Shown here piece after piece: positions 18,645 to 28,263 of a stretch of DNA of 64,000 nucleotides (position 1 is its first letter; every line of letters begins with the position of its first letter). The DNA lies in the NCBI GenBank assembly GCA_905480605.1, contig CAJQRD010000012.1, positions 1-64,000 on the forward strand, in the 5' to 3' direction. Both the position numbers and the translations under genes were made by a program. Origin of the DNA: an uncultured Saprospiraceae bacterium. Its GTDB lineage: Bacteria; Bacteroidota; Bacteroidia; Chitinophagales; Saprospiraceae. The notes below the pieces were generated by a model that ran no database searches, was not told where the DNA came from, and saw only the letters and a list, made by a program, of their open reading frames with translations.

Positions 18645-19466
18645 TTATATATTAAATTCAAATAAACACCACTCACCTCTTGAGTTTTCTGAAGTCAACG
18701 AAAAGCCAGCTTTTGAATATGTGTCAAGAATTAGTTGTCTATCTGCTTTTAGAATCCCAGACATTAATAGTACGCCATTTGCATTAAGACGCAGTTTCAA
18801 TTTTTCCGCATTAGCTAGGAGTACATGTCTATTTATATTTACTAGAATAATATCATATGTTGATGTTCCAAACACATCCAAATCACCTTCAACTACCCTA
18901 AGATTCTCCTTACTTACCTTATTCAAGTCAAAGTGTTCAAATGTATTATCAATGGCCTCAGGTTGAATATCATTGGCATCAATATTACTAGCATATAGCA
19001 TTCCTGCATAAACAGCTAAAACACCAGTTCCACAACCATAATCCAATACTGATTTTTCTTTAAAATCTAATGTAGACATTTTCTCAATCATCATGAATGT
19101 AGTTTCATGATGACCAGTTCCAAAAGCCATCTTAGGCTGAATTACTATTTCTGTCTTATCCGTTTGAGGATGAAACTCTGCTCTTATATGAACAGATCCA
19201 ACATCAATTGGATCAAAGCTAGATTCCCAAACAGCATTCCAATTTTTATTGATAACCTTTTCGTTTTCAACTTTTGAATCACAAAAAATTGCTTGAGTTG
19301 AAATGTAATCAATAAGTGCTTCTTTGTTCTCTGAATAGAGATATACCTCCAAATACTGCCCTTGATCAACAACTGATTCTGCACCGTTAAACATCAGCAT
19401 TGCACTCATCGTCTCTTTTACGGAATCATCACTTTCTGCAATGTTTATTTTATGCCAAGATTCCAT
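18645..19466 (-). CDS. prmA: Ribosomal protein L11 methyltransferase
   Basis: A 273-residue class I SAM methyltransferase. The SAM motif LDYGCGTGVLAVYA lies near residue 140, with PKMAFGTGHHETT before it (the PrmA signature) and VNINRHVLL (an NPPF-like motif variant) near 210. It trimethylates L11 in the ribosome. Directly follows folD (start 19466, folD stop 19467), so the three genes PAP2-folD-prmA form one operon. Confidence 0.9.
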   Translation of the reverse strand: MESWHKINIAESDDSVKETMSAMLMFNGAESVVDQGQYLEVYLYSENKEALIDYISTQAIFCDSKVENEKVINKNWNAVWESSFDPIDVGSVHIRAEFHPQTDKTEIVIQPKMAFGTGHHETTFMMIEKMSTLDFKEKSVLDYGCGTGVLAVYAGMLYASNIDANDIQPEAIDNTFEHFDLNKVSKENLRVVEGDLDVFGTSTYDIILVNINRHVLLANAEKLKLRLNANGVLLMSGILKADRQLILDTYSKAGFSLTSENSRGEWCLFEFNI

Positions 19467-20348
19467 TTATAATTTTGCTTTATATGCTTTTAACGTATTG
19501 AGGATAAGTGACGCTACTGTCATTGGACCTACCCCACCAGGAACTGGTGTTATAAAAGATGACTTAAGCGCAACTTTTTCAAAATCTACATCACCAACCA
19601 ATCTAGTTCCTGATTTTCTAGAGAGATCATCAATTCTATTTATACCTACGTCAATAACCACGGCACCTTCTTTTACCATATCTGCAGTTACAAAAAATGG
19701 TTTCCCCAAAGCCGAGATTAAAATATCAGCTTGTGTTGTCAATGCTTTTAAATTCTTTGTTCTTGAGTGTGCTAATGTCACTGTGGCGTTACCGAGTTTT
19801 TCTTTACGACTCAACAATATACTAATTGGTGTTCCAACAATATTGCTTCTTCCAATAACAACTACATTTTTACCAGATGTTTCAATTTCGTATCGTTCCA
19901 AAAGAAGAAGAATACCATATGGTGTCGCAGGAAGAAAACTGTCTAATCCTTGTGCCATACATCCAAAGTTATAAGGATGAAAGCCATCAACATCTTTTTT
20001 AGGTTCAATAGCCAGAAGAACTTCTGTGTCATCAATATGATCAGGAAGTGGAAGTTGTACAATAAAACCATCAACTTTCTCATCATTATTTAACTGAAGA
20101 ACCAAAGCTATTAATTCTTCTTGTGTAATATCGTTATCTCTCCTGATTAAATCAGAAGTGAATCCCACTTGATTGCAAGATTTCACTTTGTTTTTCATAT
20201 AAGCTTCCGATGCTGGATTGTTACCAACGAGAATTGCTGAAAGATGGGGTGGCCTTAAGCCCTTAGCAGTGATTTCATCTACCTTTACCCTTAATTCTTC
20301 TTTTATAGTGTTAGAAGTAACTTTACCATCAAGAATTTTATACGACAT
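19467..20348 (-). CDS. folD: Bifunctional methylenetetrahydrofolate dehydrogenase/cyclohydrolase
   Basis: A 293-residue FolD. Visible motifs are VGNNPASEAYMKNKVKSC with the catalytic Lys, VQLPLPDHID near 118, the NADP segment VVIGRSNIVGTPISILL near 162 and the C-terminal PVPGGVGPMTVASLI. It interconverts one-carbon units on tetrahydrofolate. Its first 11 bases overlap the end of the PAP2 phosphatase gene and prmA follows with no gap. Confidence 0.95.
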   Translation of the reverse strand: MSYKILDGKVTSNTIKEELRVKVDEITAKGLRPPHLSAILVGNNPASEAYMKNKVKSCNQVGFTSDLIRRDNDITQEELIALVLQLNNDEKVDGFIVQLPLPDHIDDTEVLLAIEPKKDVDGFHPYNFGCMAQGLDSFLPATPYGILLLLERYEIETSGKNVVVIGRSNIVGTPISILLSRKEKLGNATVTLAHSRTKNLKALTTQADILISALGKPFFVTADMVKEGAVVIDVGINRIDDLSRKSGTRLVGDVDFEKVALKSSFITPVPGGVGPMTVASLILNTLKAYKAKL

Positions 20349-20910
20349 TGGCTTTTCTTGTTTTAATTTGATTCAAGGAAATAGTGTACAATCTAAAGGA
20401 CAAAAGTCCTAAAATTATTCCAATTAATCCTCCTGTTAATACATCAAATGGATAATGTACTCCAACATAGACTTGAGCAAACGATATAATGCCTGCCCAA
20501 ACGAACCATAAAAATCTATATTTATAAAAGGATAAAAGGCAAAATAAGAATGTTCCAATAGCAAAGTGATTTGTAGCATGCGATGATGTAAAACTAAATC
20601 CATGACTACAATGTATTTTTGTCAAGGGCTCTAAACGCTCTACATGACAAGGACGGACACGCTCCACTGATTTCTTTATTATCTTACTGGAAACTGTATC
20701 TGATAATAAAATGGTTACCCCGAAAAAAAGAAATACCCACCACTTTGTTTTACCATAATTTACAGAAATAAATACAATAATAAAAAGATACAGTGGCAAC
20801 CAAAACAACTTATGCCTTATAGGAATTAATATCGTATCCAAAATCCCTGAAGACAATGTTTTATTGATAAAGACAAAGAGTTGCTCATCTAGATTGATGA
20901 TCGATTCCAT
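20338..20910 (-). CDS. PAP2-family membrane phosphatase
   Basis: A 190-residue membrane protein with the three phosphatidic-acid-phosphatase motifs: K-x6-RP (KKSVERVRP), the SFTSSHATNHF form of PSGH, and QVYVGVHYPFDV for SR-x5-H-x3-D (the Ser-Arg pair is replaced by Ala-Gln). Several hydrophobic helices surround them. Likely substrates are undecaprenyl-diphosphate or lipid phosphates on the periplasmic face. Overlaps folD by 11 bases. Confidence 0.85.
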   Translation of the reverse strand: MESIINLDEQLFVFINKTLSSGILDTILIPIRHKLFWLPLYLFIIVFISVNYGKTKWWVFLFFGVTILLSDTVSSKIIKKSVERVRPCHVERLEPLTKIHCSHGFSFTSSHATNHFAIGTFLFCLLSFYKYRFLWFVWAGIISFAQVYVGVHYPFDVLTGGLIGIILGLLSFRLYTISLNQIKTRKANVV

Positions 20911-21069
20911 TTAAATTTATTGATAACACAAAGGTTAAATAATTTTATAAGTATTTAAGAATAAAATAAAACTTAATCTGAAGTAATGTTTTGTCCAGTT
21001 GTATTAAGGTTAAAACTTCAGATCTATTCATTATTTATAATCTAGAAATACTGCATCTAATTATAAATA

Positions 21070-21093
21070 AGTCAGCGGATTGCTCCGCTGACT
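21070..21093 (-). terminator. Hairpin terminator after YfaP-like lipoprotein gene
   Basis: AGTCAGCGGA, loop TTGC, TCCGCTGACT make a perfect 10-bp GC-rich stem 46 bases past the stop at 21140 on the reverse strand. The following bases on that strand are T-rich (TTATTTATAATT) rather than a pure T-tract, so termination may be partial. Confidence 0.6.
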
Positions 21094-21139
21094 ATATATT
21101 CAATTATACTATATTACAGACGTAATGTTTTCAATTAAA

Positions 21140-22576
21140 TTAGTCCAACTTAAACATGCTTATTAGCCTTATCGGATCTCCTGGAGAGATAGATCCACTG
21201 AAACTTTGTGATACTGCACCATTAAGTATTCTAACTTGATAATTTTTGGCTATTCCATCAAAGTGATCTACTAAAACCTCATACTCTCCGGAAGGCATTC
21301 CTGACAACGTAGGTGCACATATGTTTTCTTGACAAGGACCTGAATCACTAATTACATCTCGGTCTAAAATAATACCACCAATACCAGGAATTTTATTCTC
21401 ATAAGAAACGGTCAAACCATCAGGACCTTTTAAGTATAAATCTAAATCGGTATCTCCATTAGTGCCATTGTTCCATGTGAGCGTAGCTTGAAATTCACCT
21501 GTACAAACCGGAATTGTTGCTAATGGCGTATACTCCCAACAGTTTACTGGTTCCCAGCTTCCGTTGGCTGGAAAATCAGGACCATTTGACCAACCTTCAC
21601 ACCCAAATACTTGCTGACATTCTAAGGGTTTGCTAATGTTGAAAGTAAGTGGAATGGAATATTGACGACATTCAGGCAAATCTGATTGGAATTGTTTATG
21701 TGATGCAATGATTTGAGCAGTATATGCTCCTTGAGGAAGGTGTGCCGTAATTCCAACCCAATGATTAGGCTTCCAACCAGTTATCATTGGTGGTGTGCTC
21801 AATTCCCAGTATTTTCTTCCTCCATTGGTATTGGGATTAAACTCTGCCCACCATGCAAGATCTCCAGGATATGCTGGTTCAAAATCAGTAATGATCATCT
21901 TAAAGTATGTGTCTGCACTTGCCCATTGGGGAAGTCCAGTTGTACCTAAAATGTTAGGATACCAATTATTTGTGATATTCGAATTCAGCCTAAATCCACC
22001 TGAAGAACCTACAGATTTTGGTCTGTTTGTACCATTTACATTTAGCATAAAATAATGTCCCAATTCGTAAACTGCAACACCCACGACTTTATTTTCTTCA
22101 TCAAAATAGGAAATAGGAATAATTCCATACTCCTGAGTATCTGATAAAAAACCAACTATTGAAACTTGATCTAAAGCTATTCCTTCAGGAAGATTGAATG
22201 TTAGCCATATTGGCTCTTGAAAAATAAAACCTTCAGGACCAAAATGTGCACTTTCGTCTATTAATGTCATTCCTTCTGGCAATTCTTTTGGAAGCTCACT
22301 TCCAACTTCTATAGTAAACGAAACAGTAGCTGGATCACCATTCATTAATTTAGGAACAGAGTTCGAAGGCACTATCATTCTTGCACCTTTTAATTCAAAA
22401 CTTGTATTATCATCGTCTGAAGAGACTTGCTTACTAATAGAATTATTATCAACCGGAACTGGGGGCTCGTCGTCTTTTTCACAACCCGTGGTAATAACTA
22501 ATAATAATGCAATTATTACGATGGAAGGTAAATTCCAATACTTTAGAAAACTTACCCTTTTGTCTTTGATATTCAT
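21140..22576 (-). CDS. Surface/periplasmic lipoprotein with YfaP-like C-terminus
   Basis: A 478-residue lipoprotein: a hydrophobic signal with lipobox VITTG-Cys near residue 32, then an acidic DDEPP linker. Residues about 55-180 form a beta domain with NSVPKLMNGDPATVSF and FGPEGFIFQEPIWLTFNLP, resembling ZU5-type segments. The C-terminal about 110 residues match the YfaP/DUF2135-like pattern (GDTDLDLYLKGPDG, GEYEVLVDHFDG). Such domains are found in secreted adhesin-like proteins. A Trp- and Cys-containing middle section is not recognised. It is a single-gene unit with its own promoter element at 22654 and hairpin terminator at 21070. Confidence 0.68.
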   Translation of the reverse strand: MNIKDKRVSFLKYWNLPSIVIIALLLVITTGCEKDDEPPVPVDNNSISKQVSSDDDNTSFELKGARMIVPSNSVPKLMNGDPATVSFTIEVGSELPKELPEGMTLIDESAHFGPEGFIFQEPIWLTFNLPEGIALDQVSIVGFLSDTQEYGIIPISYFDEENKVVGVAVYELGHYFMLNVNGTNRPKSVGSSGGFRLNSNITNNWYPNILGTTGLPQWASADTYFKMIITDFEPAYPGDLAWWAEFNPNTNGGRKYWELSTPPMITGWKPNHWVGITAHLPQGAYTAQIIASHKQFQSDLPECRQYSIPLTFNISKPLECQQVFGCEGWSNGPDFPANGSWEPVNCWEYTPLATIPVCTGEFQATLTWNNGTNGDTDLDLYLKGPDGLTVSYENKIPGIGGIILDRDVISDSGPCQENICAPTLSGMPSGEYEVLVDHFDGIAKNYQVRILNGAVSQSFSGSISPGDPIRLISMFKLD

Positions 22577-22894
22577 TTTTGTGTTTTTATTAATATTAAG
22601 TAATAGAAAGAAGAAAGCAGAATCAACTATAAAAGCTTCTTATCTTCTTTGTACAAAATTAAAGTGAGGCAGGGAACTGTGAAATGATTAAAATCATATA
22701 ATTAAATGATATTTATCTTTAATATCTATATTTTTATCTCAATAGATACTATGATTTAGTAGAGCTCAATTGTATTCGTTTTGTTACTGAGAACGGGTTG
22801 GTATTGAACTTAAAACTGTTTCAGTTCTTTGTAAGATTAACTTTAGTTTCATTTTGATGTTTTTAAGGATTTTATACAATAAATATTAGTTCAG
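22577..22894. other. 318-base divergent intergenic region
   Basis: No gene is visible. It separates the YfaP-like lipoprotein (reverse) and glmM (forward). It is AT-rich and holds one TAnnTTTG match for the lipoprotein (22654-22661). The glmM element begins just beyond it at 22900. Confidence 0.6.
22654..22661 (-). promoter_or_regulatory. -7 element for YfaP-like lipoprotein
   Basis: Reads TAATTTTG on the reverse strand, a full TAnnTTTG match 77 bases before the lipoprotein start at 22576. No -33 element is obvious. Confidence 0.35.
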
Positions 22895-22899
22895 TTGAT

Positions 22900-22907
22900 T
22901 AGATTTG
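22900..22907 (+). promoter_or_regulatory. -7 element for the glmM operon
   Basis: TAGATTTG matches TAnnTTTG. Transcription would begin near 22914, downstream of the ATG at 22895 and about 12 bases before the TTG at 22925. This supports TTG as the true glmM start. The same spacing is seen for lpdA (58999-59006, ATG at 59025). Confidence 0.5.
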
Positions 22908-22924
22908 TTAAAAATATAGTTGAT

Positions 22925-24307
22925 TTGACATTAATAAAATCTATTTCTGGAATTAGAGGAACAATAGGAGGAAAGGCAGGCGATAACTTAACACCTATCG
23001 ATGTTGTTGAAATGACCTCAGCTTTTGCACAGTGGGTAATAGAGAATTCTGATAAAAAAAAGATAGTTGTAGGAAGAGATGGTCGAATTTCAGGGCAAAT
23101 GGTGTCTTCATTAGCAGTTAATACATTAATCAGTATGGGATTAGATGTTATTGATGTTGGTCTGTCAACAACTCCAACAATTGAAATGCTTGTTCCAAAC
23201 CAAAATGCAGGTGCTGGCATTATCTTTACAGCAAGTCATAATCCCAAGCAGTGGAATGCATTGAAACTCTTAAATGAAAAAGGTGAATTTATTTCAGCTG
23301 CTGATGGTGCTAAAGTTTTAGAGTATGCCAGAAATAGATCATTTGATTATGTGCAAATTGATGAATTGGGTTCTGTTTCCACATTAGATGATCCTTTCAA
23401 ATTCCACATTGATCAAATTTTCAAACTGCCGTATATTAACCAACAGCTTATCCAAGCTAAGAAGTTTAAAGTTGCTGTTGATTGCATTAATTCAACAGGC
23501 TCAATAGCTTTGCCTCCTCTACTTGAAAGATTAGGTTGTGAATTTGTCTTAATCAATGGTGAATTGACAGGTGAATTTGCTCATAATCCTGAGCCAATAC
23601 CTATTAATCTTATTCAATTGGCTGAGGCCGTTAAAGAACATAAGTGTGATATGGGAATTGCAGTTGATCCTGATGTTGACAGGCTGGTCTTTGTATGTGA
23701 AGATGGATCAATGTTTAGTGAAGAATACACATTGGTTGCTGTGGCAGATTATGTACTAAGATATAAGAAAGGCCCAACAGTTTCTAACCTCTCTTCAACA
23801 CGAGCTTTGTCAGATGTGTCAAAAACTCATGGGCAATCATATTATGCTGCTGCAGTAGGCGAAGTCAATGTTGTCAATAAAATGAAAGAAGTAAATTCAC
23901 CAATAGGCGGTGAAGGAAACGGAGGTGTTATTTTACCTGATTTACATTATGGTCGAGATGCATTGGTCGGTATAGCATTGATGCTTAACCTATTGGCTGA
24001 AGACGAAATAACCATGTCTGAATTAAAGAAAAAATATCCGCAATACGTAATAATAAAAACAAAATTTGAATTGACTCCTAAAATGGATGTCGATGAATTA
24101 ATTGCAACTGTTAAGCAAGCAAATATAAATGAGACATTAAATGAAATTGATGGATTGAAAATTGACTTTGAAGATGGTTGGGTTCACTTGAGGAAATCAA
24201 ATACTGAGCCCATAATTAGAGTAATTGCTGAAGCTGAAACAAAAGAAAAAGCGGAATCATTAATTAATCCTATATTAGATACAATAAATCAAAATTATGC
24301 AGAATAA
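22925..24307 (+). CDS. glmM: Phosphoglucosamine mutase
   Basis: A phosphohexomutase of 460 residues from the TTG at 22925, giving the N-terminus MTLIKSISGIRGTIGG usual for Bacteroidota GlmM. An ATG at 22895 would add ten unlike residues and lies upstream of the likely transcription start. Motifs are the phosphoserine loop TASHNPKQWNA (about residue 100), the metal loop DPDVDRL (about 245), the sugar loop GGEGNGG (about 335) and the phosphate-binding RKSNTEPIIR (about 425). It makes glucosamine-1-phosphate for UDP-GlcNAc, although phosphomannomutase activity is possible. First gene of an operon with three following genes that overlap or abut. Confidence 0.85.
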   Translation: MTLIKSISGIRGTIGGKAGDNLTPIDVVEMTSAFAQWVIENSDKKKIVVGRDGRISGQMVSSLAVNTLISMGLDVIDVGLSTTPTIEMLVPNQNAGAGIIFTASHNPKQWNALKLLNEKGEFISAADGAKVLEYARNRSFDYVQIDELGSVSTLDDPFKFHIDQIFKLPYINQQLIQAKKFKVAVDCINSTGSIALPPLLERLGCEFVLINGELTGEFAHNPEPIPINLIQLAEAVKEHKCDMGIAVDPDVDRLVFVCEDGSMFSEEYTLVAVADYVLRYKKGPTVSNLSSTRALSDVSKTHGQSYYAAAVGEVNVVNKMKEVNSPIGGEGNGGVILPDLHYGRDALVGIALMLNLLAEDEITMSELKKKYPQYVIIKTKFELTPKMDVDELIATVKQANINETLNEIDGLKIDFEDGWVHLRKSNTEPIIRVIAEAETKEKAESLINPILDTINQNYAE

Positions 24308-25802
24308 TATTGTAAAAGAATCTACTTCTCAATTGGAAGAATATTTCCAGAAAGTACGAAAAGGTATTATTGGTTATAACACAAAAATAGAAACACCTTA
24401 TGGTGAACAGGATTTATTGTATGCTGATTGGATTGCTAGTGGTCGATTGTATGATCCAATTGAATCACTAATTAAAGATGAATTAGGTCCTTACGTGGCC
24501 AATACACACACAGAAACAACAACTACTGGTTGTTCAATGACTTTGGCATACATGAAAGCACGTCAAATCATCAAGGATCATGTGAACGCTAATGCAGATG
24601 ACATTCTTATTTCTTCCAATTCTGGAATGACAGGAGTTGTTAATAAGTTCCAAAGAATATTGGGAATGCGCATTCACGAAAAATTTCAAGATCAAATTAA
24701 AGTAGAAGACAAGCCGCTTGTAATCTGTACTCATATGGAACATCATTCGAATCAAACAAGTTGGTTGGAAACAATAGCTGAGGTTGTAATGATTGATCCT
24801 TGTGAAAAAGGTCTGGTAAATTGTGAAAGTCTTGAGAAAATTCTATTAAAATACAAAGATCGCAAAACTAAAATTGCGGCTATCACCTCATGCTCTAATG
24901 TGACAGGTATTTTTACACCATACTTCGAAATTGCAGAAATTATGCATAAGCATGATGGCCTGTGTTTTGTAGATTTTGCCTGCGCGGCTCCTTATATAAA
25001 TATTGATATGCATCCTGCTGATAGACCAGATGCCTATTTAGATGCGATTTTCTTTTCACCACATAAATTTCTGGGAGGCCCAGGAGGTACGGGTATTTTA
25101 ATTTTTAATAAAAAACTCTACAACAATAGAATTCCAGATAATCCAGGTGGCGGCACTGTGGATTGGACGAATCCATGGGGAGAGCACAAGTATCTCGACG
25201 AAATAGAAGCAAGAGAGGATGGAGGGACTCCTGCATTTTTACAAACAATCAAGGTTGGGCTATCATTGCAGCTTAAAGATGAAATTGGTGTTAACAATAT
25301 AAAAGCACGAGAAAAGGAGATGATAGAAAGGATATGGCCATTGCTGATTTCTATCCCTAATCTAAATATCCTTGCGGATCATATTCAAGACAGGTTGTCT
25401 GTGATTTCGTTCTATATAGACAATGCCCATTTTAACCTTATTGTAAAATTGCTAAATGACAGATTTGGTATCCAGACTAGAGGAGGATGTTCTTGCGCCG
25501 GTACCTACGGACATTACTTGCTATCAGTGTCCGAGGAACAATCAAAAGACATCACAAGCAAGATAAACGAAGGAGACTTGACTTGCAAACCAGGTTGGAT
25601 TAGATTATCGCTTCATCCAGTAATGACCAATAAGGATATAGACTTTATTGCAAATGCGATAAAACAAGTTGCAGAAAACCATATGACATGGTCAGATGAA
25701 TATATCTATCAAGGTGGTATGAATGAATTCGTGCATAAAGACAAAGGGGTTATGGAAGATAAGATTGTAGAAAAATGGTTTAATCGAAATTTAATAGGAT
25801 AA
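24297..25802 (+). CDS. Class V aminotransferase-fold enzyme (cysteine-desulfurase-like)
   Basis: A 501-residue PLP enzyme of aminotransferase class V. The Schiff-base Lys is in FFSPHKFLGGPGGTGILIF (about residue 255). A cysteine-rich segment TRGGCSCAGTYGHYLL (about 398) lies where desulfurases carry their active Cys, and VDFACAAPYI gives the cofactor Asp. It is longer than SufS/IscS (about 400). The extra length is a C-terminal about 60-residue extension. The substrate is unknown; it could be a cysteine/selenocysteine lyase or another sulfur-transfer enzyme. It overlaps glmM by 11 bases, and the iscS gene starts 2 bases after it. Confidence 0.75.
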   Translation: MQNNIVKESTSQLEEYFQKVRKGIIGYNTKIETPYGEQDLLYADWIASGRLYDPIESLIKDELGPYVANTHTETTTTGCSMTLAYMKARQIIKDHVNANADDILISSNSGMTGVVNKFQRILGMRIHEKFQDQIKVEDKPLVICTHMEHHSNQTSWLETIAEVVMIDPCEKGLVNCESLEKILLKYKDRKTKIAAITSCSNVTGIFTPYFEIAEIMHKHDGLCFVDFACAAPYINIDMHPADRPDAYLDAIFFSPHKFLGGPGGTGILIFNKKLYNNRIPDNPGGGTVDWTNPWGEHKYLDEIEAREDGGTPAFLQTIKVGLSLQLKDEIGVNNIKAREKEMIERIWPLLISIPNLNILADHIQDRLSVISFYIDNAHFNLIVKLLNDRFGIQTRGGCSCAGTYGHYLLSVSEEQSKDITSKINEGDLTCKPGWIRLSLHPVMTNKDIDFIANAIKQVAENHMTWSDEYIYQGGMNEFVHKDKGVMEDKIVEKWFNRNLIG

Positions 25803-25803
25803 T

Positions 25804-26940
25804 TTGAGTACACGAATATATTTTGACAATGCATCTACGACACCTATACTAAAAGAGGTTTCGCATTATATGGCCGAGGTTAATGAAACCTATTATGGAA
25901 ATCCTTCTTCAATTCATTTTTACGGCAGACAATCAAAAATAATAGTTGAAGATGCACGTACTTTAATTGCTAACGGTTTGGGCGCGTCTACTGGTGAAAT
26001 ATTCTTTACTTCTGGCGCTACAGAAGCAAACAATATGGCATTGTATTGTTCCGTGCGTGACCTGGGCATTAAAAAAATATTGTCCTCTCCTACTGAGCAT
26101 CATTGTAATTTACATATGTTTGACTATTTGCAAAAACACAAATTGGCTTCTGTAGAAATGTTAGATGTTGATCAATTCGGTCATATTGATTATGAAGCAT
26201 TAGATGAGAAACTAAGTAATGAAAATGAAGGTGTCATGCTGTCGTTAATGCATGGCAACAACGAATTGGGAACGATTCATAACATGGATAGACTTGGTGA
26301 AGTCTGTAAGAAATACAATGTACTTTTTCATAGTGATGCCGCACAAACAATAGGAAAAATACCAATTGACCTGTCAAACAGCAATGTTGGCTTTATTGCT
26401 GGATCGGCACATAAATTTTATGGTCCTAAAGGTGTTGGTTTTATATATATTAATGGTGATAATTTGATAAAACCATTGATACATGGCGGAGACCAAGAAC
26501 GTGGTATGAGGTCTGGAACTGAAAACCTTTATGGAATTGCTGGGATGTCAAAAGCATTTGAATTGGCCTTATCAGAGATGAATGATAGAACTTCTAAAAT
26601 AGAAGAAATTTCAAATTTATTCATAAATAGATTAACTAAAGAATGTCATGACATTCGTATCAATGGCTCACAAGTCGAGCAACTGAAAAATATTGTGAGT
26701 ATATCATTTCCGCATACTGACAAAGCTGAAATGTTGATGATGAATCTCGACATTCTGGGAATCTGTGCATCATCTGGAAGTGCTTGTGCTTCTGGTGTTG
26801 AAAATGACTCGCATGTTCTTGAAGCGATAAAGCATGATCCAAAAAGAAAAACTGTTAGATTCTCTTTTTCACATTTGAATTCTTTAGATGAAGTTAATAC
26901 CGTTGTTGATAAGATTAAAACTGTTACACCTTTAAAATAA
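25804..26940 (+). CDS. iscS: Cysteine desulfurase IscS/NifS
   Basis: A 378-residue group I cysteine desulfurase. It has IYFDNASTTPIL at the N-terminus, FTSGATEANNMAL, the Schiff-base Lys in GSAHKFYGPKGVGF (about residue 203) and the active-site loop with Cys in SSGSACASG (about 327). It releases sulfur from cysteine for Fe-S clusters and thio-cofactors. It starts with TTG (25804), only 1 base after the previous stop. No ATG gives the conserved start. The ISC partners fdx, iscX and hscA are elsewhere in the window. Its stop overlaps the ribD ATG by 1 base. Confidence 0.9.
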   Translation: MSTRIYFDNASTTPILKEVSHYMAEVNETYYGNPSSIHFYGRQSKIIVEDARTLIANGLGASTGEIFFTSGATEANNMALYCSVRDLGIKKILSSPTEHHCNLHMFDYLQKHKLASVEMLDVDQFGHIDYEALDEKLSNENEGVMLSLMHGNNELGTIHNMDRLGEVCKKYNVLFHSDAAQTIGKIPIDLSNSNVGFIAGSAHKFYGPKGVGFIYINGDNLIKPLIHGGDQERGMRSGTENLYGIAGMSKAFELALSEMNDRTSKIEEISNLFINRLTKECHDIRINGSQVEQLKNIVSISFPHTDKAEMLMMNLDILGICASSGSACASGVENDSHVLEAIKHDPKRKTVRFSFSHLNSLDEVNTVVDKIKTVTPLK

Positions 26941-27992
26941 TGAGCGACAATAGCAGACATGAGCTTTTCATGCGAAGGTGTTTTGAATTAGCGAAATTAT
27001 CACACAACAAAGTTAAAGGCAACCCAAATGTAGGCAGTGTTATTGTGATAGACGATATTATTATTTCAGAAGGATATTATCAAAACTATGGAGGTCTTCA
27101 TGCAGAGCGCAATGCCATTTTAAATGTCAAAGAAAAGGATAAAAATAACCTTGCAAAAGCTACTTTATATGTGTCTCTTGAACCATGTCAAATACATGGC
27201 AAGACCCCTCCTTGTAATGATATTATTTTATCATCAGGAATTAAAAAAGTTGTCATTTCTACAACTGATCCGAATCCACTGATGCAAGGAGAATCTATCA
27301 AACTATTAAAGTCGAACGGGATAGAGGTAATTGAAAATATACTGCATAAAGAAGGACAATCGTTAATTAAGCCCTTTATAGCGACCTTGAATAAAAGACC
27401 CTACATAATTATCAAATTTGCTCAATCTTCAGATGCGTATTTTGGTAAAAGAGGGAAACAAGTTTGGTTGTCTGGTGAAATAGCTAAACGAAAAGTCCAT
27501 ATATGGAGGTCTCAAATTGATGCCATACTAATTGGCTACCAAACTGCATTAATCGATAATCCTAAACTGACAACACGACTGGTCGGAGGTCCTAGTCCTC
27601 TTAGGGTTGTATTAGATGATGATTTGTCTTTGCCCAAAACTCATCATTTATGGGCAGATGAATATCCTACTCTTTTTATTACGCAAATTAAGAATCCAAT
27701 TCAGTCAAATTCTCTCAAATCAATAGCTTATATAACAAAAGATGAACATTATCAAGAAGCTATTTTAGATCACCTATTCAAAATGGGAATTTATCGATTG
27801 ATAATCGAAGGTGGCTCACAAACATTAAAGTATTTTATTGCAAAAGATCTTTGGGATGAGGCAAGAATTATAAGATCTAATAAAGCTCTAGTTTCTGGAA
27901 TAAGAGCACCATTTATTACCGGTAAATTGCATAAGAAAGAAAAATTTGATGATGATACTTTGGAGTATGTTTTCAATGACCTAATGACCTAA
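26940..27992 (+). CDS. ribD: Bifunctional riboflavin deaminase/reductase RibD
   Basis: A 350-residue protein. Residues 1-150 are the zinc cytidine-deaminase-like domain with HAERNAI (about residue 58) and LEPCQIHGKTPPC (about 80-92). Residues 150-350 are the reductase domain with IIKFAQSSDAYFG, DAILIGYQTALIDNPKLTTR and IEGGSQTLKYF. It carries out the deamination and ribose reduction steps of riboflavin synthesis. Last gene of the glmM operon. No FMN riboswitch is expected or seen, since it has no leader. Confidence 0.92.
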   Translation: MSDNSRHELFMRRCFELAKLSHNKVKGNPNVGSVIVIDDIIISEGYYQNYGGLHAERNAILNVKEKDKNNLAKATLYVSLEPCQIHGKTPPCNDIILSSGIKKVVISTTDPNPLMQGESIKLLKSNGIEVIENILHKEGQSLIKPFIATLNKRPYIIIKFAQSSDAYFGKRGKQVWLSGEIAKRKVHIWRSQIDAILIGYQTALIDNPKLTTRLVGGPSPLRVVLDDDLSLPKTHHLWADEYPTLFITQIKNPIQSNSLKSIAYITKDEHYQEAILDHLFKMGIYRLIIEGGSQTLKYFIAKDLWDEARIIRSNKALVSGIRAPFITGKLHKKEKFDDDTLEYVFNDLMT

Positions 27993-28263
27993 TGCGTCAA
28001 ATGTGTTTACAGAAATTTTCACGAAAAAAAATTGTGTCAAAATGGTATCAATACAAATAATGCTTCTTAATCTTTATGCCCTCTTTTTAATAATTTGTCC
28101 TTATTACTTATTAACTGTTTAATCATAGATTTAGGAGGTTTATGCCCAAATTATCTCTTAACATATGTTAAAGTAAATTTAATTGTGCATTTAGAGTTAA
28201 CGCTATCCATGAAAAAGTAGTTAAATTACTGATTCTTTGATTGTATAAATTGTTTAAATAGAT

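Noticed and set aside
22577-22894. Riboswitch upstream of glmM (glmS ribozyme-like)
   Set aside because: The likely leader of glmM is only about 12 bases, and no conserved fold is visible.
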